A DNA stretch of 64,000 nucleotides, from contig JBLXFH010000001.1 of assembly GCA_048262255.1 (NCBI GenBank), positions 868,001-932,000 of the forward strand. Reading direction: 5' to 3'. Each line of letters opens with the position of its first letter. Position 1 is the first letter of the stretch. The notes under the pieces were generated by a model that was given only the letters and a program-made list of their open reading frames with translations, did not search any database and was not told the DNA's origin. Origin of the DNA: JABMNT01 sp048262255 (GTDB lineage Bacteria; Pseudomonadota; Alphaproteobacteria; Rhodospirillales; Casp-alpha2). A program made the translations under genes and the position numbers. Of the stretch, positions 34,066 through 43,587 are shown piece after piece.

Positions 34066-36657
34066 ATGAGAAAGTATCGGGAATTCGCCTGGCAAATTGG
34101 TTTCGCTGTTTTTGCAATGCTGTTCGCGCCCAATCTTGGATCTGCGCAGTCACCACCGACATGGACACAGTTACCCGATATGGTCCTTGATGTCGCCATC
34201 AACGATGCGGCGCAGGCCTATGCCGTCTCGCGCACCGGGGCCGCGCTGCGTTGGCGCGCATCAGATCAGCGGTGGAGTAAGATGTCTGGTAAATTTGTTC
34301 GGATAACCGGAGGCGAAGGGAATCATCCTTGGGCTGTGACGGCAAAAGGCACCGTCATGCGCTTCAATGGCCTCTGGTGGGAGACCAAAGGGACAAACGT
34401 TGTCGATGTGGCGGGCGATGCCGTAGGAAATATCCTGACGGCGGGTGTGGATGGTCGTATCAAAAGATGGGAGCCTTTATCGGGTAACTGGCGCCAGATG
34501 TCGGGTCTTGCCAAGCGCATCGCTCTTGATGAACGGGGAAACCCCTGGGTTGTAGCACCGGATAACCGTATCTATCGATATGCCGATAACAAGTGGCAGG
34601 CGATGTCAGGGGTCGCCGCACGTGATATCGCCGTTGGTGGCGACGGCACCCCGATTGTTGCTGATGTTGAGGGAGAGGTTCGTGTCTGGAACGTGGAAAC
34701 AAAAAGCTGGGATGTAATTCCCGGAATATCTGGGGTCGTCTCTGTCGCGGTGACACCCAACGGGGGTGCTTGGGCCGTTCGTTCAGATGGAAGTCTTCAG
34801 GCAATGGTTCTGATCCGTTCAGGAGATGCGCCTGTCGAGATTCCAGACGCGGTTCCTCAAACCACGGCCCCACCCGTTCAAGCCCCTTCGATTTTTGCAC
34901 CGAAAATTATAGCGCCTTCAATTCAGGCAGATACGGTTACACCGTCGGTTTCACAGGCGACGACGTCGCAGGCCCCACAGGTCCAGGCGCCAAGTCCAAA
35001 CGCGCCTTCAGCCCGTCCGGGCACATCCAGTACGGACGGGAAAGGGAGCGGCTCAGGTAAGGCGTCGGGCTCGGTCTCTCCAAGTTCTGGTCGGGGCGGG
35101 TCCGGTGACCCTGCGGAACAATCAAAAGCCCAGGACCTGACTTTCACCGATACGCGCAACACCGCTGCACGCATCGAAATTGGTAAGGAGGGCAGCATTT
35201 ATGCCTTGATTACGGGGGGCAACATTCGACGTTGGTCGAATGAGCGACGACGGCTTGACGATTTTCCCGGCCAATTGTCGCGGCTTGCTGTTGATAACGC
35301 GGGGAACCCGTGGGGCGTTACCGGACTCGGGCGGGTTTTTTATCATGATGGTCAAACGTGGCGACAGATCGTAGGCGCGACGGCATCGGATATCGCCATC
35401 GGCGCAGATGGCAGTGTTGTGACCGCGGATGCGAACAGTCTACTTGCGCGGTATAATCCACAAACACGGCGGTTTGACCGCATTCCGGGTCGGGGTGTGC
35501 AAGTTGCCGTCGCACCGGACGGAACGCCCTGGACAATCCGGGCTGATAATGTGGTGCAGCACTGTGATGCCAACCCGTGCACAACGGTCAAGCAGTTGGC
35601 CCGTAACATCTCAATAGGCCCAGACGGCAGTGTGTTTCTGGTCTCGACCCGTGATCGATTGTTGCGCAAGCTTCCCGGCCGTGACGATTTTGAGCGCGTA
35701 CTGATTCCAGGTCATATCCCCGATGATGTTGCCGTTGGCCCGCAAGGCTTCCCGTGGGTTGTCAGCAAAGCCGGAAAAGTTTTATCAACCCAATTCTTTG
35801 AGCGCGACGAATCCAACGACCGTAAGCTGGCATTGCGGACAATAACAGAGACCACCGGGACCGGTGCCACAGCAGCCGTCGTTTCATCACAGAGCTCCAG
35901 CGCTTTCACGTTCACCAAGAATCTTAAATTTGAAACTTATAAATCAAGTGACCCGGATGCTAATCTGGAGCAGGTTTTTGATATGGCGGTTGGTCAGGAT
36001 AACTCTGTTTTTATTCGGGATAATAGCGACGTTTTTAAATTCAATACGCGCAAGAATAAATTCGAAGCACTGACAACAACGTTTCCGGACTCCGTCACAG
36101 ATGTCTCGACAGATGCCGAAGGAAATATCTGGGGGCTGAAGTCTGTTGCCCCGGCGACTGTCTATCGGATTCGGGGAACGCAGACAAAATCATATACGGT
36201 GATCAGCAGTACGGATACCAACACGCCACGCAATATGGCGGTTGATGGAGATGGCACCGTTTACGTTGCCGTTGGCAATAAACTTTATCGAAAGCCTGCA
36301 TCGGAATCGAGGTTCACGAAATTCAGCGACGATTCCATTCTTTACGTCGCGTTGGCTGGAGGAGGCGATATCTGGATTATGAATCAATCGTCCAAGGTTC
36401 AGCAATGGACTGGTACAAAATTTGAGAACCGACCATCCGGAACGGCGCAAAGCGCCCTGGATATAGCCGCTGGCGATGGAACAATTTACATCGTAAATAG
36501 CAGTAATAAATTGATGAGATGGAATGCGACGAATTCCTCCTTCGATGAAGTCAACTCAACAGCCTCGTTTAACAAGGTTGGTGTTACCAACGACGGGCGG
36601 CCATGGGCGATGAACATCTCGTCAGGCGGGGAAGATATCTTCCGTGCTAAGGATTGA
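34066..36657 (+). CDS. Exported multi-propeller tectonin-repeat protein
   Basis: This 863-residue protein has a signal peptide (ending GSAQ before SPP). A first tectonin-type beta-propeller occupies about 30-255, with recurring Asp-x-Ala-x-(D/G)-x-x-G and W-x-x-(M/I)-x-G blades. A Pro/Ser/Thr/Gly-rich linker follows at about 258-360, then two more propeller regions. ATG 34066 gives a proper signal peptide. The GTG at 34033 directly after the previous stop would not. Tectonins bind sugars or lipopolysaccharide in other organisms, so binding to cell-surface glycans is plausible. It lies 33 nt after the secretin-like gene and is probably co-transcribed. Confidence 0.78.
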   Translation: MRKYREFAWQIGFAVFAMLFAPNLGSAQSPPTWTQLPDMVLDVAINDAAQAYAVSRTGAALRWRASDQRWSKMSGKFVRITGGEGNHPWAVTAKGTVMRFNGLWWETKGTNVVDVAGDAVGNILTAGVDGRIKRWEPLSGNWRQMSGLAKRIALDERGNPWVVAPDNRIYRYADNKWQAMSGVAARDIAVGGDGTPIVADVEGEVRVWNVETKSWDVIPGISGVVSVAVTPNGGAWAVRSDGSLQAMVLIRSGDAPVEIPDAVPQTTAPPVQAPSIFAPKIIAPSIQADTVTPSVSQATTSQAPQVQAPSPNAPSARPGTSSTDGKGSGSGKASGSVSPSSGRGGSGDPAEQSKAQDLTFTDTRNTAARIEIGKEGSIYALITGGNIRRWSNERRRLDDFPGQLSRLAVDNAGNPWGVTGLGRVFYHDGQTWRQIVGATASDIAIGADGSVVTADANSLLARYNPQTRRFDRIPGRGVQVAVAPDGTPWTIRADNVVQHCDANPCTTVKQLARNISIGPDGSVFLVSTRDRLLRKLPGRDDFERVLIPGHIPDDVAVGPQGFPWVVSKAGKVLSTQFFERDESNDRKLALRTITETTGTGATAAVVSSQSSSAFTFTKNLKFETYKSSDPDANLEQVFDMAVGQDNSVFIRDNSDVFKFNTRKNKFEALTTTFPDSVTDVSTDAEGNIWGLKSVAPATVYRIRGTQTKSYTVISSTDTNTPRNMAVDGDGTVYVAVGNKLYRKPASESRFTKFSDDSILYVALAGGGDIWIMNQSSKVQQWTGTKFENRPSGTAQSALDIAAGDGTIYIVNSSNKLMRWNATNSSFDEVNSTASFNKVGVTNDGRPWAMNISSGGEDIFRAKD

Positions 36658-36781
36658 GTAATCAAGGGTGAGTTTAGAGGATGACACACTCATCTTGTCA
36701 TAACCAATCACTACGAAATTTGAAGATTTTTGGCGATAGTGGTCAGAATCCTGCAAATTTGTTCACCCGTAAATCGGCGCC

Positions 36782-37579
36782 TCAATGTTTCTGGAAAGCG
36801 GATGCCGGAATGGCAAGGCCTGTGCCGGCGCCACCTGTTGCTGCGTAGCCGACATGTATGGCGACAAGGTCATAACCGCCGTTGGACCGCCGGATCAGAA
36901 TTGGCGATCCTGAATCGCCGGGTAAGGCGTTACATCCATGCAGGGCAAGACCCAGATTTTTATCGATCCCCCAGATGGCGCAGTTCTTATGGGCCGTCAA
37001 AACCTGGCTTTTATCGGCACTGTATCCGGCTTGCGTGTAGGGGCCTGCACCGGATTTGCGATCCTGAAAAGAATTTGTCCCGAACGGTTTGATTTCGATC
37101 CGTCCGGTGATTGGCGTTGGGTCGTCCAGTAGATCAACGATTGCCCAGTCGTGGGCGAACACGGCCAGAGATTTGGCAGCCAGTGGCCTATAGTCCGGCG
37201 ACGGCGTGATGGCCTTGACCTTCGAATGAAACAGATACTCGCCTTTACTCCAACCCGCGACAAAATGCAGGGCTTGCGGGGGTAGGTATCGGCGGGTCCT
37301 TTTGTTCCATAAACAATGAGCGGCTGTCAGCACGCGGCCTGGGCTGATTACGGTTGCGGTGCAATGGCTGCCGCCCCGGTTGTTGAGGCGCCCGACGGCC
37401 CGCCATGGCATCATCGCGCTGTCAACCAGGGACCGGTGATCGTCCCCAGGGCTGCTTTTTAGTTTGAGCAGTCGTTCATGGAGCTTGGCATCCGCTGCGA
37501 AGACCGGTGATGCTAGTCCGCTTGAAAGTAGACACAGAGCCATACCAAGGATAGGCAAATGCATCTGAATGATTGCCAT
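36782..37579 (-). CDS. Trypsin-like serine protease, exported
   Basis: This 265-residue S1-family protease has a signal peptide (ending SPVFA before ADAK). The catalytic triad reads H88 in VLTAAHC, D144 in FAHDWAIVDL and S223 in LPGDSGSPIL. Cysteine pairs C73/C89 and C200/C216 are placed for disulphides. It would act in the periplasm or outside the cell. Its start overlaps the stop of the upstream cNMP/J-domain gene by one base, so it is the last gene of the type I secretion operon. A role in processing envelope or secreted proteins of this locus is inferred. Confidence 0.9.
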   Translation of the reverse strand: MAIIQMHLPILGMALCLLSSGLASPVFAADAKLHERLLKLKSSPGDDHRSLVDSAMMPWRAVGRLNNRGGSHCTATVISPGRVLTAAHCLWNKRTRRYLPPQALHFVAGWSKGEYLFHSKVKAITPSPDYRPLAAKSLAVFAHDWAIVDLLDDPTPITGRIEIKPFGTNSFQDRKSGAGPYTQAGYSADKSQVLTAHKNCAIWGIDKNLGLALHGCNALPGDSGSPILIRRSNGGYDLVAIHVGYAATGGAGTGLAIPASAFQKH

Positions 37580-38832
37580 CAGGATGACCTGTGTGCGGCT
37601 TGAAACTGTTCGTAGGCGTTGTTGATCAAAGCGAGTTTTTGATTGGCATGTTGAATGAGCTCTTCCGGCATGCCTTCCGAGATCAATTTGTCCGGGTGGT
37701 TTTGCATGGCGAGTCTGTGATAGGCCTTTTTTGCATCCTGCAACGTCGCACCATCAGAGAGAGCCAGCACCGTTAGAAAATATGGTCTGTCATGATCCCC
37801 ACTCGACGAGGTGTTGTTTTGGTTCATCGTTTTCAGGCGCTCGAACTCCTGCGCCGTAAACCCGAACAAGGAAGCGATGCGCTCAACAACGCCAATCATC
37901 GACGGCTGACCGCTGTTCGCCGAAGCGGCGACTTTGAGCAACGCGCCGATCAGTTCTTCAAGCACATTTGGCTGGTCGCTGAACAGGGCGGCGATTTGTT
38001 GGGCATAGGGTTCAAACCCTTTGGGGGAACCCTGTGCGCGGTTATAGATGCGGGTGACGTTGGCCATGTCTCCGGCCGGGATATCAAAAATCTCGCGGAG
38101 CTGGGAAATTTCACGCTGCGAATAGGAGCCACCCGCCGCCGCCATTTTTGCCACCAGCGTAATCATCGCAGTTGTAAAGGCGACCTGGCGGTCGTTATCC
38201 GCGAGCCCGGAGGGAGAAGGTCCGGTATTCGGTTCGCTGGGTTTGCCGAGAATAAATCCCAGCGGGCCGTTGATCGAAAGGCCGGAAATACCTTCTAACG
38301 CCTTACCCCAAATACTGGACGGGATATCGAAGAACTGTCGGATTTTGTACGAGATTTGCTCTGCAACAATTTCCTGTTCAATGTCTTCAGATGGTCGCTC
38401 GAAATCCATGAGGGTTTTTAAATTCGAGCTTTGGCGCTCCGATAACACCCGGCCCATATGCGAGGCCAGTTCCGGGTGGAGCTGCATGAAAGGCGTGAGG
38501 CGTGTCTTGGTGACTTCAATAATGATTGCCGGATTTGCCGCTTGTACGGTCGCTGTGCGCGGCGTACCTGTCAGCAGAGACATCTCGCCAAAAAATTCAC
38601 CCTCCCACAAATCGCCAACGTAAACAGAGGCACCGGCGTCTGCGATATAAACGGACAACCGGCCCGATTTGACGATAAACAGCGAGCTCCCGGCCTCTCC
38701 CTGGCGCACGGCGGCCTGCCCGGTTTCAAGGGTTTGGGTTTCCAATCCATCCGCTAGCTCTGCCAGTTCAGCGGGTTCGAGAACCGCAAAAATATCGGCA
38801 GAGCGCAGGAAAGAAAGCGGTTCCGTTTCCAC
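37579..38832 (-). CDS. cNMP-binding, TerB-like and J-domain fusion protein
   Basis: This 417-residue cytoplasmic protein has a cyclic-nucleotide-binding domain at 1-125 (GEFFGEMSLLTGTPRTATV is the phosphate-binding cassette), an alpha-helical TerB/DjlA-like middle region (about 195-345) and a C-terminal J-domain with HPD at 379-381. cNMP domains sense cAMP or cGMP, and J-domains recruit DnaK. The fusion suggests a nucleotide-gated co-chaperone, possibly keeping a type I secretion substrate unfolded. It stands 3 nt after the HlyD adaptor gene and overlaps the protease gene. I know of no characterised protein with this exact order. Confidence 0.82.
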   Translation of the reverse strand: METEPLSFLRSADIFAVLEPAELAELADGLETQTLETGQAAVRQGEAGSSLFIVKSGRLSVYIADAGASVYVGDLWEGEFFGEMSLLTGTPRTATVQAANPAIIIEVTKTRLTPFMQLHPELASHMGRVLSERQSSNLKTLMDFERPSEDIEQEIVAEQISYKIRQFFDIPSSIWGKALEGISGLSINGPLGFILGKPSEPNTGPSPSGLADNDRQVAFTTAMITLVAKMAAAGGSYSQREISQLREIFDIPAGDMANVTRIYNRAQGSPKGFEPYAQQIAALFSDQPNVLEELIGALLKVAASANSGQPSMIGVVERIASLFGFTAQEFERLKTMNQNNTSSSGDHDRPYFLTVLALSDGATLQDAKKAYHRLAMQNHPDKLISEGMPEELIQHANQKLALINNAYEQFQAAHRSS

Positions 38833-38835
38833 GGC

Positions 38836-40248
38836 TTACTGTTCCTTCAGGCTTTCGTCCTGATACTCCTGCAAGGGAGCCAGAATGTAATCAATGATTT
38901 TGCGTTTGCCGGTTTTGATCTCAATGGTAACGGACATGCCGGGCGACAGGTTGACGGTTTTTGTGCCGACCAGCATGGTTGTCCGGGCCATGGAAACGCG
39001 TGCCGGGTAGGCAAGACCGTTTTGTTCATCCTCGACGGCGTCCGCATAGACGTGACGCACTTCCCCTTCAATGGTGCCGTATTTGGTGAAGGGGAAACTT
39101 TCAATCTTGAGTTCGGCCTGTTGTCCTTTGCGGACAAAGCCGATGTCCTTGTTGAGAATTTTTGCCTCCACCTCGATTTTCGAGTTGGCCGGGACAATCT
39201 GCATCAACGGCTGGGCTGGTGTTACAACGCCACCTACGGTGTGGATATCGAGCTGCTGGATGGTGCCGTCTACCGGCGCGGTCAGGGTCTGCAGACGTTT
39301 GCGTTCAACCGCCTTGACCAACTCCTGCTCGATGGATTTGGCTCGTTGCTGGACTTCCGATTTCTGGGCGTGGATATCGCGGGTGAAGGCGGCCTCTTTC
39401 TCCGCATATTGGGCCCGGGCCGAGTGCAGGCTGGCCTGGCTTTCCGTCAACCGCTGGCGCTCGACCTCTAACTGCCCGGCCACATCGGATTCCTCCTCCT
39501 CCATCTCGTTGAACGTGAGCTTAGGCAGGACGCCCTTTTCATAAAGTCGGCGGTTGTCGCTGATACGCTGTTTGACCTTGCCGTATTTGGTTTGCAGACG
39601 ATTGATGCCGGCGGTCGTGGTCCGGATTTCGGCTTGTGCCCGTGAGATTTCGCCTTCCAACGTTGCCCGTTCCGCCTTGTGCTGTTGAAGTTGGCTCATC
39701 AGGTAAGCGCGGTGGAGTTCGACCAGGGCCGGCGGCGCGCCTTTGGGCGCCTGGTAATTGCCAACCGGGTCCTCCGACAACAGGGCGTTCAGCCGGGCCA
39801 GTTCCGTACGCGCCGTAATCTCTTCCTGAAACAGTCGTTCACGGTCGGCTTCCGATCCGGTTGGGTCGAGCTCGATCAGCAAATCACCTTTTTTGACGGA
39901 CTGGCCGTCGGTCACATGAATGGCGCGGACAACGCCGCTTTCCAGAGGCTGGATCATTTTGAGCCGTTCGCTGGGGATGATTTTGCCCTGGGCCGTGGCG
40001 ATGATGTCCATTTCACCAATGGATGCCCAGGTGATGGCGATCGCCGTGAAGGCGCAGATGGAGATCATAACGGCGCGACCCAATGGTCGGGCCGGAGTTT
40101 CCGTAATCTCGACGGCGGCGGGCAGAAAAGCCAGTTCATCGCGCTTCGCCGCGCCAACGGTGCCCATCTGCTTGCGTGTTTCCTTCTGGTCCTGCCAGGC
40201 TGCCCGGGCGACATCGGCATGATGCTTGAGTGTGGTCAACGCACCCAT
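38836..40248 (-). CDS. HlyD-family type I secretion membrane fusion protein
   Basis: This 470-residue adaptor has an N-terminal cytoplasmic stretch, one membrane helix (AVMISICAFTAIAITWASIG near 57-76), a biotinyl-lipoyl-like segment (GVVRAIHVTDGQSVKKGDLL), a long coiled-coil hairpin (about 135-305) and a second barrel domain. The size is normal for LapC/HlyD adaptors. It links the ABC exporter encoded immediately upstream (1 nt apart) to an outer-membrane TolC-type channel. No TolC gene is present in the window. Confidence 0.93.
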   Translation of the reverse strand: MGALTTLKHHADVARAAWQDQKETRKQMGTVGAAKRDELAFLPAAVEITETPARPLGRAVMISICAFTAIAITWASIGEMDIIATAQGKIIPSERLKMIQPLESGVVRAIHVTDGQSVKKGDLLIELDPTGSEADRERLFQEEITARTELARLNALLSEDPVGNYQAPKGAPPALVELHRAYLMSQLQQHKAERATLEGEISRAQAEIRTTTAGINRLQTKYGKVKQRISDNRRLYEKGVLPKLTFNEMEEEESDVAGQLEVERQRLTESQASLHSARAQYAEKEAAFTRDIHAQKSEVQQRAKSIEQELVKAVERKRLQTLTAPVDGTIQQLDIHTVGGVVTPAQPLMQIVPANSKIEVEAKILNKDIGFVRKGQQAELKIESFPFTKYGTIEGEVRHVYADAVEDEQNGLAYPARVSMARTTMLVGTKTVNLSPGMSVTIEIKTGKRKIIDYILAPLQEYQDESLKEQ

Positions 40249-40249
40249 T

Positions 40250-42868
40250 TCAGTTTGTTTCCTTCCCGGTCTTGTCCTTCAGGGTATCGGCAAGACGGCC
40301 GCGGACGACCTTGCTCTTTTTGTCCGGTGAGGCCACGGTCGTTTGCGGAGCGACCGGTTTAGGTGAAGGCGCCGGAGATGTCGGTTGCGCCGTCGTTGGC
40401 AGGGGGGGGTCCGCTTTTTCGCTGGCTTTTTTGAACGGCAACTCGCCAGCTGATCCAGTCCGTACCTTGCTGACGGTTACCCGCGGGCGGGTCGGTTCTG
40501 GTTGCCGGGGAGGAGGATTAGTGCGCTGTTCGGCTTCGGCCGGTTGCTGTGGTTGTGGCGTGGATTGTGGAAGCTCAAGCGCTTTCCGTTTCGCAGGTCG
40601 TACGGCGGGTGGTGTGAGGCTTTTTGCAGCAGGGTCGGGAGCAGGCGCTTTTGTTGACTCCGCCATCGGTGTGCCTTCAGCCTGCGCTTGCCACAGCTTC
40701 GAATAACGCCCCCCGCTTTTTAGCAGGCTGGCGTGGGTGCCGTCTTCAACGACTTCTCCGGCTTCGATGGTGATGATCCGGTCACAATCGCGTACCGTGG
40801 ATAAGCGGTGCGCGATAATGAACACCGTGCGGCCCTTGCAGATATGGCGCATGTTGGTCTGGATAATTTCTTCAGATTCATAATCGAGCGCCGATGTGGC
40901 TTCATCGAGAATAAGAATGCGCGGGTTAGTGACCAGTGCGCGGGCGATGGCGATGCGCTGGCGTTGGCCGCCCGATAGGGTGCCGCCACGCTCGCCAATC
41001 AGGGTGTCATAGCCTTCCGGCAGTTCCAGAATAAAATCGTGGGCGCCGGCCTGCTGGGCCGCTTCAATGACCCGTTCCATGCTCATTGCCGGATCGGCGA
41101 TAGCGATGTTGTCGCGGACCGAGCGGTTAAACAAGTAGTTCTCCTGCAAGACAACGCCGATCTGGCGTCGCAGCCAGGCCGGATCAACGAGGCCGAGATC
41201 GGTGCCGTCAATCATCACCCGGCCCTTTTCGGGCAGATACAAGCGCTGCACCAGTTTGGTCAGGGTCGACTTGCCGGATCCGGACGGGCCGACAATGCCG
41301 ATCACCTGTCCGGCCGGAACCTTGAGCGAAATGTTGCGCAGGATCTCCGGTCCATCGGAGCGGTAGCGAAAGACAATGCCGTCAAACTCTACATCGCCGC
41401 GGATCGGTGGCAGCTTGGCACGTCCGGCTTCCGCCGCACCTTCCGCCTTGGTGTTGAGAATGTCGCCCAACCGTTCGACGCTGACCCGCATCTGCTGGAA
41501 GTCCTGCCACAACTGGGCCAGACGCAGGATGGGTTGTGAGACGCGGCCTGACAGCATGTTGAAGGCGACCAACTGTCCGACTGTGAGATCACCGGCGATC
41601 ACCAGCTTGGCGCCGAAGAACAAGGTTGCCGCCATGGTGATCTTCTGAATTGCCTGCACGCCCTGCTGGGCGATGTTGGAAAGCTGTGCGGTTTTGAACG
41701 AGGCCTGTACATAACCCGCCAGTTGCTCTTCCCAGCGGCGTTGCATTTGTGGCTCAATGGCCGATGATTTGAGCGTTTCAACGCCGGAGACGGCCTCCGT
41801 CAAAAACGCCGTGTTTGCGGCACCGCGCTGGAACTTTTCTTCAACCCGGGCCCGGAGCGCCGGGGTGATGAACAGCGAAAAACCCACGTAGAAGGGGATC
41901 GAGCCCAAAACGATCCAGGTCAGCACAGGCGCGAACAGAAACATCACCCAGAAAAATACGATGGTGAAGGCCAGATCGACGACCAGGGTCAGGGCTGAAC
42001 CGGTCAGGAAATTGCGGATGTTCTCAAGCTCCCTGACCCGCGCTACCGTCTCGCCGACCCGGCGCGAACCGAAGTACGAGATTGGCAACTTGAGCAGATG
42101 TTTGAACAGATTGGTGCCGAGCTCCACATCAATGCGGTTGGTGGTATGCGAAAAGATGTAGGTGCGCAGCCCACCAAGAATAACCTCGAAGGCGGAGACC
42201 ACAATCAGCGCGAAAATCAGCACATCAAGACTTGAGAGCCCGCGGCTTACCAGCACCTTGTCGATGATGACCATAAAAAACAGCGGTGAGACAGTGGCAA
42301 ACACCTGAATGAAAAAACTGGCCAGGATGACTTCGCCAAACAGATGGCGGTATTTGATGACGGCCGGGATAAACCAGGAGATATCGAACTTGCGCGCATC
42401 ACCGCTCAGCATGTCGCGGGTTGTCATCAGCAACAATGTTCCGTCCCATTGCTCTTCGAACTGGGACTGCGTGATGGTTTCTGGGCGGCCCGCCAAAGGG
42501 CATTGAATCAGGATTTTATCTTCGTCTTTGGCAATCTTGGCGAGAATGAAATAGGTGCCGTCTTTCCGTTTGGCGATGGCCGGCAGGGGTGTCTTGTCGA
42601 GGCGGTCCCAGGTGGTGTCGATCAGCCGCGCCTTGAAGTCCAGTTCCTTGGCGACCCGCAGCAAATCCGTATCGGTGAACAGTTCGCCCGGCTTGCCGAG
42701 GCGGTGGCGGGTCTGGTCGGCATCGACCGGCATCTCGAGGTATTGCGCCAGCATAATGAAACAGACGAGGCCCGTATCGATGACCGGCGGCGCTCCGGTC
42801 TCGGCAACGGCAGAGGGCTGAGCCTCCGGACTAACGGCTGTTGCCAATTCAGCCGTGCTGTCGCTCAT
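40250..42868 (-). CDS. Type I secretion ABC exporter with C39-like domain and a long tail
   Basis: This is an 872-residue inner-membrane exporter. Residues about 25-155 form a C39-like domain in which the catalytic Cys position is not Cys (DTGLVCFIML), so it is a non-cleaving docking domain as in HlyB/LapB. The membrane domain lies at about 165-450. The nucleotide-binding domain has GPSGSGKST near 527-535, LSGGQRQRIAIARAL near 628 and ILDEATSALD near 650. After residue about 724 comes an unusual 150-residue Pro/Ala/Lys-rich tail. I chose ATG 42868 (MSDSTAEL). The upstream in-frame start at 42976 adds unrelated text. It exports an unfolded protein with the HlyD adaptor. No RTX substrate gene is seen here. 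Confidence 0.92.
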   Translation of the reverse strand: MSDSTAELATAVSPEAQPSAVAETGAPPVIDTGLVCFIMLAQYLEMPVDADQTRHRLGKPGELFTDTDLLRVAKELDFKARLIDTTWDRLDKTPLPAIAKRKDGTYFILAKIAKDEDKILIQCPLAGRPETITQSQFEEQWDGTLLLMTTRDMLSGDARKFDISWFIPAVIKYRHLFGEVILASFFIQVFATVSPLFFMVIIDKVLVSRGLSSLDVLIFALIVVSAFEVILGGLRTYIFSHTTNRIDVELGTNLFKHLLKLPISYFGSRRVGETVARVRELENIRNFLTGSALTLVVDLAFTIVFFWVMFLFAPVLTWIVLGSIPFYVGFSLFITPALRARVEEKFQRGAANTAFLTEAVSGVETLKSSAIEPQMQRRWEEQLAGYVQASFKTAQLSNIAQQGVQAIQKITMAATLFFGAKLVIAGDLTVGQLVAFNMLSGRVSQPILRLAQLWQDFQQMRVSVERLGDILNTKAEGAAEAGRAKLPPIRGDVEFDGIVFRYRSDGPEILRNISLKVPAGQVIGIVGPSGSGKSTLTKLVQRLYLPEKGRVMIDGTDLGLVDPAWLRRQIGVVLQENYLFNRSVRDNIAIADPAMSMERVIEAAQQAGAHDFILELPEGYDTLIGERGGTLSGGQRQRIAIARALVTNPRILILDEATSALDYESEEIIQTNMRHICKGRTVFIIAHRLSTVRDCDRIITIEAGEVVEDGTHASLLKSGGRYSKLWQAQAEGTPMAESTKAPAPDPAAKSLTPPAVRPAKRKALELPQSTPQPQQPAEAEQRTNPPPRQPEPTRPRVTVSKVRTGSAGELPFKKASEKADPPLPTTAQPTSPAPSPKPVAPQTTVASPDKKSKVVRGRLADTLKDKTGKETN

Positions 42869-43044
42869 GAGGGCGCAAACATGTGAATATTGAACGCGCT
42901 GGAAATCACAGTCTGCCCTCTCTTTATTTCCGCATGTTTCCGCCGTTTCTTTACGTCTATGGCGTATTCTTTTCATGCACGGTAAAGACGAAAAACCCCA
43001 AAACTCTGCGGATTTTCAAAAGAGTATCAAATTAAGCAAAAGAG

Positions 43045-43380
43045 TCAAAGCGCTTGCGCGCTTTCGACTACGCGCTTTTTAATTCTCGAAACAAACATAT
43101 AAAGCCCCTTATAGCTGAACCGGTTTTGAAATATTTTGCTATAGGAATCGGGGATAATGACAAAGAAGCGATTTTCACAAGAATAAATAATGGGAACGAT
43201 GCGCCAGATCGAGTTGAAATAGACCCATGCAGCCTTTTCCTCGAGGCTGGAGTCGGTCGCCATTTGCTTTAAAAGGTCGTTTGAAAGCGCCGAAGTCCCG
43301 TCAGCATTAACCCGATATGTTTCTGCCGCCAGCGATAGCCCATCTGCTGAAAAGGCTTGATTTGCGCAAGCGTCTTTCAT
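43045..43380 (-). CDS. Small hypothetical protein
   Basis: This is a possible 111-residue protein (MKDACANQAFSADGL...) I do not recognise. It has aromatic residues in the middle and a basic C-terminus (SRIKKRVVESAQAL). The ATG at 43380 has only a distant GAAGA as ribosome site. A perfect hairpin that may terminate transcription coincides with its last codons and stop. It precedes the exporter gene on the same strand by 177 nt. It may be a genuine small gene or a remnant. The flanking 43381-43587 stretch shows nothing else. Confidence 0.3.
   Translation of the reverse strand: MKDACANQAFSADGLSLAAETYRVNADGTSALSNDLLKQMATDSSLEEKAAWVYFNSIWRIVPIIYSCENRFFVIIPDSYSKIFQNRFSYKGLYMFVSRIKKRVVESAQAL
43047..43064 (-). 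terminator. Possible hairpin terminator, minus strand
   Basis: AAAGCGC and GCGCTTT form a perfect 7-bp stem with a 4-nt loop. On the minus strand it is followed by a T-rich stretch (CTCTTTTGCTTAATTTG). It would separate transcription of the upstream small gene from the secretion operon. The T-run is interrupted, so efficiency is uncertain. Confidence 0.4.
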
Positions 43381-43587
43381 GCAGATACCATCTTCAGCTT
43401 TTTGGAAGCATAAAGTGAGAATAAGCAGATAACCGATAGTTGAAAGGCTCCGGTTTCATAGGAGGCTTTAACATTTGAGTGGAAAGTCGGTTTTCTGAAA
43501 AACAGATTATGTGAGCGGTCTGGATACGGTGGCGAGTGAGCGGTAACAGGGCGTCATCTACAGGAAGACCCTTTACGCGGATTTGTG

